From Acidobacteriota bacterium (lineage in GTDB: Bacteria; Acidobacteriota; Thermoanaerobaculia; Multivoradales; J023), in NCBI GenBank assembly GCA_029263395.1, contig JAJCXO010000116.1, positions 1 through 39,955 on the forward strand: a stretch of 39,955 bases of DNA, given 5' to 3'. Position 1 is the first letter of the stretch; every line of letters starts with the position of its first letter. The notes under the pieces were generated by a model. The model was not told the origin of the DNA. It saw only the letters and a program-made list of their open reading frames with translations, and made no database searches. This document shows, piece after piece, positions 34,710-39,955 of this stretch. The position numbers and the translations under genes are program-made.

Positions 34710-34789
34710 CAGTCTCCGGTGATTGCGGTCTCCCGTGATTACAGTCTCCGGTGATTACGGTCTCCGGTGATTGCAGTCTCCGGTGATTA
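34710..34789. repeat. Five 16-bp tandem repeats between receptor and FAD enzyme genes
   Basis: Units CAGTCTCCGGTGATTG (34710-34725), then four near-copies through 34789, differing at 1-2 positions (CRGTCTCCSGTGATTR). They begin at a 12-bp palindrome CTGTGATCACAG (34701-34712) that overlaps the receptor stop codon. The array is 65 bases before the start of the FAD enzyme. It contains no good ribosome-binding site and could hold repeated regulator-binding sites, or be a slippage minisatellite. Confidence 0.85.
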
Positions 34790-34854
34790 CAGCCTGGGAC
34801 ATCCAGGACCGGAGAAAGGGCGAAGACCAGGAAAACCACCCGGGAGTGACGACG

Positions 34855-36198
34855 ATGAGCTCTGCGAACAACACCCTAGCTGACAGCGATGTGATGGATG
34901 CCTATGACGTCATCGTGATCGGAGGTGGCCCAGCCGGTTGTGCTTCCGCCACTCTCGTCGCCCAAGCCGGTCACAGTGTGCTTTTGCTCGAGCGCCAAGC
35001 CAAACCGCAGTTCAAGGTTGGCGAGTCGTTGATTCCGGCCAGCTTCGAGACCTTGGAGCGGATGGGGATGATCGACCAGCTGCGCGCCAGTCGATTCCCC
35101 AAGAAGTACAGCGTCCAGTTTTTCTCCGGCAGCGGGAAAGCCTCGAGTCCGTTCTACTTCCACGAGACCGATCCTGGCGACCGCTCGCAGACCTGGCAGG
35201 TGCTGCGCAGTGAGTTCGACGGCATGTTGCTCGACAACGCTAGGCGCCAAGGAGTGGACGTACGGCAAGGTGCAGCAGTCAAGGAGCTCCTCTTCGACGG
35301 CCCCGCGGAGAGCAGTCGGGCGGTGGGTGTGCGGGCGAGCTTCGATGGCGATGAGGCCCGGGAGATCTCCTCCAAAGTCCTCATGGACGCCACGGGTCAG
35401 CGAGCGATGATCGCCCGTCAGCTGGGGATTCGGCAACACGACGCGTGTCTACGAATGGCCGCGATCTACACGCATTTTGAAGGTGCCCAGCGCGATCCAG
35501 GGATCGACGAGGGCGCCACCCTGATCTTGCAGACCGAAGACAACCGCTGCTGGTTCTGGTACATACCGCTGCCCGATGACCGGGTCAGTGTCGGTGTGGT
35601 GGGTCCCATCGACTACCTGATCCGCGATCGTCAGGGTAGTCCGCAGACCACCTTCGACCAAGAGGTGCAACGTTGTCCCGGGCTGGCGCCGCGGCTCACC
35701 GAGGCTCGCCAGTCGATGGACATCAAGGTGATCAACGACTTCTCCTACACCGCTGAACGCGCCGCGGGAGACGGTTGGGCCTTGGTGGGAGACGCCTTTG
35801 GTTTCCTCGATCCCATCTATTCGTCCGGCATGTTGTTAGCGCTCAAATCCGGCGAGTTGGCAGCCGACGCCACCATCGCCGCGCTGGCCGCGGATGATCC
35901 TTCCGCAAAACGCCTGGGGGCCTACGAACCCGCCCTACGTGCCGGGATGGCCTCGTTTCGCCAGCTCATTTATGCGTTTTATACTCCAGACTTCAATTTT
36001 GCGCGCTTCCTGAAGCGTTTCCCTCAGCATCGACTGGCGATTGTCGACATTCTGATCGGGGATGTGTTCGATCGCGACTTTACAACTCTCTTCGAGGATC
36101 TTCGGCAGATGATCAGCACTCCGTCTCCTACCTCCGTTGCGGGCGTTGAAGGTACCGTCAGCGGCAAGGCGATGACCGCTGCAGAAGGAGCGGCGTGA
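34855..36198 (+). CDS. FAD-dependent oxidoreductase of the flavin halogenase class
   Basis: 447 residues from ATG at 34855 (GGGAG 8 bases upstream); an open frame from 34771 runs through the tandem repeats and is not used. All three motifs of flavin-dependent halogenases are present: GGGPAG (23-28), W-F-W-Y-I-P (233-238; family WxWxIP) and FLDPIYSSG (317-325; family FxxPxxSxG). Lys54 in FKVGES is at the position conserved in CmlS/PltA-type enzymes and many related monooxygenases. WxWxIP is also found in some non-halogenating relatives, so dehydrogenation or hydroxylation remains possible. No flavin reductase gene is near. It is coupled to the following DUF3311 gene by overlapping stop/start, which suggests that its product or substrate is moved by the adjacent transporter. 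Confidence 0.87.
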   Translation: MSSANNTLADSDVMDAYDVIVIGGGPAGCASATLVAQAGHSVLLLERQAKPQFKVGESLIPASFETLERMGMIDQLRASRFPKKYSVQFFSGSGKASSPFYFHETDPGDRSQTWQVLRSEFDGMLLDNARRQGVDVRQGAAVKELLFDGPAESSRAVGVRASFDGDEAREISSKVLMDATGQRAMIARQLGIRQHDACLRMAAIYTHFEGAQRDPGIDEGATLILQTEDNRCWFWYIPLPDDRVSVGVVGPIDYLIRDRQGSPQTTFDQEVQRCPGLAPRLTEARQSMDIKVINDFSYTAERAAGDGWALVGDAFGFLDPIYSSGMLLALKSGELAADATIAALAADDPSAKRLGAYEPALRAGMASFRQLIYAFYTPDFNFARFLKRFPQHRLAIVDILIGDVFDRDFTTLFEDLRQMISTPSPTSVAGVEGTVSGKAMTAAEGAA

Positions 36199-36437
36199 GC
36201 GGCGGCGGCCTGCGGAGCGTCCTCTATCTAGTGCTGGTGGCGTTTTTCGTCCTGCACAACGATCTTTGGTTGTGGAACAACGGCCAGTTGTTGCTCGGCT
36301 TTCCCATTGGGCTGACGTATCACGCCCTATTCTGTCTGGCGACTGCAATCTTGATGGCGCTGCTGGTGCGGTATGCCTGGCCGTCCCATTTGAGTGAAGA
36401 CGACGGCGAAGCGCAAACCGCAGGTGATCGATCATGA
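36195..36437 (+). CDS. DUF3311 small membrane subunit
   Basis: 80 residues, two membrane helices (about 8-24 and 34-60). Short DUF3311 proteins of this type accompany sodium:solute symporters. GTG at 36195 has an excellent ribosome-binding site (AGAAGGAG, 36183-36190). Both ends overlap neighbours by 4 bases: the FAD enzyme stop and the symporter start. Probably an accessory or stabilising subunit of the symporter. Confidence 0.85.
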   Translation: MSGGGLRSVLYLVLVAFFVLHNDLWLWNNGQLLLGFPIGLTYHALFCLATAILMALLVRYAWPSHLSEDDGEAQTAGDRS

Positions 36438-37918
36438 CCCTGTTGGTCATCGGCCTCTATTTGGTTGGCGTGTTGACCGTCGGCTTGCTAAGCCATCGAC
36501 TGTTTCGCGGGACCGGCGAAGACTACTTCGTCGCTACCCGTAGCATCGGACCGTTCGTGCTGTTGATGTCACTCTTCGGCACCAACATGACCGCGTTTTC
36601 GATCCTAGGTGCGTCCGGGGAGGCCCACCGCATAGGCATTGGCGTCTTCTCACTGATGGCGTCAGCCTCTGCCCTGGTGATCCCAACCATCTTCTTTTTT
36701 GTCGGGACTCGCTTGTGGTCGGCCGGCAAACGCATGGGATTTTTAACCCAGGTGCAGTATTTTCGCGCCCGCTTTCAGTCCGATGCCCTCGGCATGTTGC
36801 TGTTTGTGGTGCTGGTTGCGCTCACCATCCCCTACCTGCTGATCGGAGTGTTGGGGGGTGGCCTGACCCTGACCCAGATAACCGGGGGCGACGTCCCGAG
36901 TTGGGTCGGTGGCTTGGTGATCTCGGTGGTGGTGGTGTCCTACGTCACCTACGGTGGCCTGCGTGGCACCGCCTGGGCCAACACCTTCCAAACCTTGGTT
37001 TTCATGACGCTGGGCGCGGTGGCCTTCGTCTACTTGGTCAACCAGCTCGGGGGGCTCAGCAGCGCCCTCAGCCGAGTGGCAGACGCCCGGCCGGATCTGA
37101 TGGTGCGCGGCGACAATATTCAGCCCCTCAAGCTGCTGACTTACCTGCTGATTCCCTGCTCAGCGGGGATGTTCCCCCACCTCTTCATGCATTGGCTATC
37201 GGCCCGACGGGTGGAGACCTTCCGCTTCCCGATCATCGCTTATCCAATATGTATGGTGATCGTGTGGATCCCGAGTGTCATGTTGGGGGTCCTCGGGCAT
37301 ATCGATTTTCCGGATCTGCAAGGACCGGCGGCCAGCGGCGTGCTGGTCAAGATGATTCACCTCCATGCGCCCGACCTACTTGCCGGACTGCTCGGTGCCG
37401 GTGTCTTCGCCGCGGTGATGTCGTCCCTCGACTCGCAAGTGCTGGCGCTGAGTACGATGTTTACTCAAGATATCGTGCGTCACCGGGGGTGGCTCGGCGG
37501 TGGCAACCGTGAAGAGGTGGATCGGCGACAGATTCTCGCCGGGCGTTTGTTCGTGATCTCGGTGGTCGCAATCACCTACGGGCTGTCGTTGTTCGCCAAT
37601 ACCAGTATTTTTGGACTGGCGATTTGGTCGTTCACCGGCTTCGCCTCCCTCTTCCCGATTGTGGTGGCCGCCGTCTTCTGGCGACGCTCAACTCGGCACG
37701 GCGTCATGGCGGCGATTGTCACCGTGGTCGCCTTGTGGATCTACTTCTTTGTGGATGGCTGGCAGGTGCCAGGTTACACCGTCGGCGGCAGTGGCGTGAT
37801 GCCGGTGGCAGTCATCTTCCTGGCCTGCAGCGCCGCAATCGTGTTGGTTTCGCTGCTCACTGCCCCACCCGACGCCAAAGCTGTTGCACGATTCTTTCCT
37901 GACGGAGCGCGTAGATGA
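36434..37918 (+). CDS. Sodium:solute symporter (SSS family)
   Basis: 494 residues, about 13 membrane helices. Family features are the N-terminal DYFVATRSIGPFVLLMSLFGTNMTAFSILGASGEAH segment (bearing the Na-site region), YVTYGGLRGTAWANTFQTLVFM in the middle, and LLGAGVFAAVMSSLDSQVLALSTMFTQDIVRH near helix 8-9. It moves an organic solute inward with Na+; the substrate is not deducible, and the family spans acetate, proline, pantothenate, sugars and nucleobases. ATG overlaps the DUF3311 stop. The stop overlaps the glycosyltransferase start (ATGA). Confidence 0.92.
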   Translation: MTLLVIGLYLVGVLTVGLLSHRLFRGTGEDYFVATRSIGPFVLLMSLFGTNMTAFSILGASGEAHRIGIGVFSLMASASALVIPTIFFFVGTRLWSAGKRMGFLTQVQYFRARFQSDALGMLLFVVLVALTIPYLLIGVLGGGLTLTQITGGDVPSWVGGLVISVVVVSYVTYGGLRGTAWANTFQTLVFMTLGAVAFVYLVNQLGGLSSALSRVADARPDLMVRGDNIQPLKLLTYLLIPCSAGMFPHLFMHWLSARRVETFRFPIIAYPICMVIVWIPSVMLGVLGHIDFPDLQGPAASGVLVKMIHLHAPDLLAGLLGAGVFAAVMSSLDSQVLALSTMFTQDIVRHRGWLGGGNREEVDRRQILAGRLFVISVVAITYGLSLFANTSIFGLAIWSFTGFASLFPIVVAAVFWRRSTRHGVMAAIVTVVALWIYFFVDGWQVPGYTVGGSGVMPVAVIFLACSAAIVLVSLLTAPPDAKAVARFFPDGARR

Positions 37919-39264
37919 AAATCGCCTACATCACTGCCGGCGCAGCAGGCATGTACTGCGGTACCTGCCTACACGACAACACGCTAGCCGCTGCGTTGAT
38001 GTCCAAAGGCCACGACGTGTCGCTGACGCCAACCTACACGCTGCCGCGAACGGACGATCCCAGCGTTGCCATTGACCATGTCTTCTTCGGAGCGATCAAC
38101 GTCTATCTGCAACAGAAGGTGCCGTTGTTCCGCAAGACGCCGCGTTTCTTGGATGCGCTACTGGACAACAAATGGCTGCTCGGGTTGGTGTCGAAGTTTG
38201 CGTCTGGCGCTAACGACCCCAAGATGTTGGGCGAAATGACGTTGTCGATGCTCGAAGGTGAGAGCGGGCAACAAGCCAAGGAACTCGACAAACTGGCGGA
38301 ATGGCTCGAGGACATCTTGCAGCCGGACATTGTCCACCTGTCGTTTTCGCTGTTTGCGGGTTTTGCCCGCCGCATCAAAGAGCAGCTGAACGTGCCGGTG
38401 GTTTGTTCCCTCCAGGGTGAAGATCTTTTCTTGAGCGAGCTCGAAGAGCCCTACTATTCAAAGGTTGTGCGTACCCTGCGAGAGCGTGACCGCGACATTG
38501 ACGCGTTCACTGTGCCTTGCCGCTACTACGCCGACTTCATGAGTCACGACTTCGGGATCCCACGCAGCAGCATTCGGGTGGCGCCTCTCGGGATCAATCC
38601 CCACGGTTATGCCGACATCCCGCCTCGCCAGACCGAAGACGAGACGGCGCCCATTGTGCTCGGCAACCTGGCTCGCTTCTGTCCCGAGAAAGGGACCGCA
38701 CAGCTGATCGAGGCGTTCAAAATCCTCTGCGAGAAACCCGGCAGCGAACGGCTGCGGCTGCGGATCGCCGGTTACCTGGCGGAGCGTGATCGTAAGTTCT
38801 ACGACCAGCAGACGCAGCGCCTCACCGACTGGGGCCTGATGGATCGTGTTGACCTGGTGGGTGAAGTCGATTTCCAGGGCAAGCTGGACTTCTTCTCGAG
38901 CATCGACATCTTCACCATGCCAACGATCTACCACGAGCCCAAGGGCCTTTCGGTGCTCGAGTCGCTAGCCTCCGGCGTACCCGTCGTGCAACCTCGCCAC
39001 GGCGCCTTCCCGGAGTGGGTCGAAAACACCGGGGGTGGCTTGTTGGTTGATCCGGAATCGCCGCAAGCTCTGGCGGACGGTATCTGGCAGCTCTACCAAA
39101 ACGCCGAGTTACGGCAACAATTGGGGCGTCAAGGCCGTGCCGCGGCACTCGAGAAGTTCGATCATCACGTTGTCGCCGACCAGATGTTGGCGATCTACCA
39201 AGACGTGCTCGACGCCCACCACGGCCGCACCCGCGAGCGCTCCGAGCTACGGCATACGGGTTAG
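37915..39264 (+). CDS. GT4-type glycosyltransferase
   Basis: 449 residues. GT-B fold: N-terminal Rossmann lobe with IAYITAGAAGMYCGTCLHDNTLAAALMSKGHDV, and C-terminal lobe with LGNLARFCPEKGTAQLIEAF and the catalytic E-x7-E (Glu341 and Glu349 in EPKGLSVLE) that binds the donor nucleotide-sugar. The GMYCGTCLHDN stretch has two Cys and is characteristic of a GT4 subset. ATG overlaps the symporter stop, GGAG about 8 bases upstream. It ends 14 bases before a convergent gene. Acceptor and donor are unknown; glycosylation of the locus product is possible, but a cell-envelope job is just as likely. Confidence 0.87.
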   Translation: MKIAYITAGAAGMYCGTCLHDNTLAAALMSKGHDVSLTPTYTLPRTDDPSVAIDHVFFGAINVYLQQKVPLFRKTPRFLDALLDNKWLLGLVSKFASGANDPKMLGEMTLSMLEGESGQQAKELDKLAEWLEDILQPDIVHLSFSLFAGFARRIKEQLNVPVVCSLQGEDLFLSELEEPYYSKVVRTLRERDRDIDAFTVPCRYYADFMSHDFGIPRSSIRVAPLGINPHGYADIPPRQTEDETAPIVLGNLARFCPEKGTAQLIEAFKILCEKPGSERLRLRIAGYLAERDRKFYDQQTQRLTDWGLMDRVDLVGEVDFQGKLDFFSSIDIFTMPTIYHEPKGLSVLESLASGVPVVQPRHGAFPEWVENTGGGLLVDPESPQALADGIWQLYQNAELRQQLGRQGRAAALEKFDHHVVADQMLAIYQDVLDAHHGRTRERSELRHTG

Positions 39265-39278
39265 CAGCTCCTAAGCCA

Positions 39279-39955
39279 TCAGGGCCTCCACCACCTCGAT
39301 GACCTCGCGGGAACCGGAATCGCGAACAGGTACCGCCGCTGCGCGATGCTCATCGCCGCCGTTGGCTCGGACAGCGGCCCAGCGGGAATATGGCGCAACC
39401 TCTCGGCCGCCTCCTGCGGCCGCACCAGGACCAGGAAGCCAGAAGGTCCGAAGCGCGCGGTCTCGGCCAGCGTCGGCATCTCTTGCAGCCAGGCGAGATA
39501 GCTTTCGCGGCTGGCAATGGCGGTTGGCGGTTGGGTGGCCTGATTGCGGACGATTTGGACGTAGACGTCTGGCCGGCCCAGCGCCAGTCTGGCGAGCGAC
39601 CCCTTCGTGGTGGCTGTCATTCGGTAGTAGCCCCGCAGATCCGAGGACAGCAAGATCGTGGAACGCGGGCATCGCCTTGATCTCCTCGCGAAAGGCTCGC
39701 CAGGGGTAGAGGAGGAGCTTACTGGTCTGCACCGCCCGCTTCTCCGCCAGGCTGGTGCGTGAGGTCTCGAAGCCGACTCCGAAGACGACGAGGTAGACGA
39801 CCAGAAGCGCCGCCAACGGCAACGATCGGCGACCGGCGGCCAGGGCCGCGGCGCCACCGGCGATCAAGACGGCGGTCGGCAGCAGCACACCCGCCACGAA
39901 CTGCTCCGGCTGCCAGCCGTAGCGCTGCAAGTAATCCACCGGCAACAGGGTGGCG
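39279..39955 (-). pseudogene. Membrane protein, partial (5' end beyond window), with apparent frameshift
   Basis: Coding continues off the right edge. Upstream of about base 39645 the frame ending ...REEIKAMPAFHDLAVL is open and has two membrane helices (LLPTAVLIAGGAAALAAG, LPLAALLVVYLVVFGVGF). From there the sensible protein continues in another frame (DLRGYYRMTATTKGSLARLAL, then QATQPPTAIASRESYLAWLQ and the end RSSRWWRP, stop 39279-39281). Deleting one base in the GG near 39640-39645 would join them. The domain looks like the C-terminal part of a polytopic glycosyltransferase-like (PMT/ArnT-type) protein, which I cannot prove. Sequencing error versus real mutation cannot be told apart. Confidence 0.55.

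Noticed and set aside
34771-34854. Longer N-terminus for the FAD enzyme.
   Set aside because: It begins inside the 16-bp tandem repeats and lacks a ribosome-binding site; ATG at 34855 has one and fits the family N-terminus.

Overview
The window is one contig of a high-GC, Gram-negative-type bacterium. Many genes start with GTG or TTG, most carry clear Shine-Dalgarno sequences, and 4-base ATGA overlaps are common. Secreted PQQ-like beta-propellers, Asp-box/WD-type propellers, a remnant of an ECF sigma factor of the X6-like kind, an MshEN-linker protein and a TonB-dependent receptor together suggest an Acidobacteriota-like organism (possibly Thermoanaerobaculia-like). No rRNA marker is present, so this is inference.

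Region 1 (1-7.3 kb) is housekeeping and signalling. It holds the end of hemC, hemD, a small membrane protein, a convergent pair of genes on the minus strand (MshEN-domain protein plus a single-pass protein), a multi-pass membrane PAS protein, and a coupled HupE/UreJ-type membrane protein. Region 2 (7.3-8.2 kb) is decayed: a TPR fragment, four 41-bp hairpin-forming tandem repeats, and the tail of an ECF sigma factor. Region 3 (8.25-15 kb) holds a 1444-residue protein with a PstS-like domain, eleven Asp-boxes and a WD-like segment, a YjbR protein, an NTR-domain secreted protein, a 4-TM protein and a truncated Rpn-type transposase-nuclease. Region 4 (15.4-20 kb) holds a PQQ-propeller fused to a catalytically dead-looking esterase, a 165-bp MITE, a patatin and an endonuclease V.

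Region 5 (20.3-39.3 kb) is the most interesting. Two secreted PQQ-like propellers lead into a dense plus-strand gene set. Its members are a lid-less adenylating enzyme resembling EhpF/PaaK, an aldehyde dehydrogenase-fold reductase, an iron-type alcohol dehydrogenase, two more PQQ-like propellers, a HemW-type radical SAM enzyme, a TonB-dependent receptor, an FAD enzyme with all three flavin-halogenase motifs, a DUF3311 + sodium:solute symporter pair, and a GT4 glycosyltransferase. Several of these genes overlap by 4 bases. Between the adenylating enzyme and the rest sits a 21-codon gene on the minus strand. It has a near-perfect Shine-Dalgarno and shares a hairpin terminator with the convergent ligase gene.

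My reading is that region 5 is an undescribed small-molecule locus. A carboxylic acid would be activated, reduced to aldehyde and then alcohol, possibly methylated and oxidised or halogenated, with dedicated outer- and inner-membrane transport. A heme/tetrapyrrole utilisation role is the main alternative. The product is not deducible from the sequence. The last gene (minus strand, running off the right edge) is a membrane protein interrupted by an apparent one-base frameshift.
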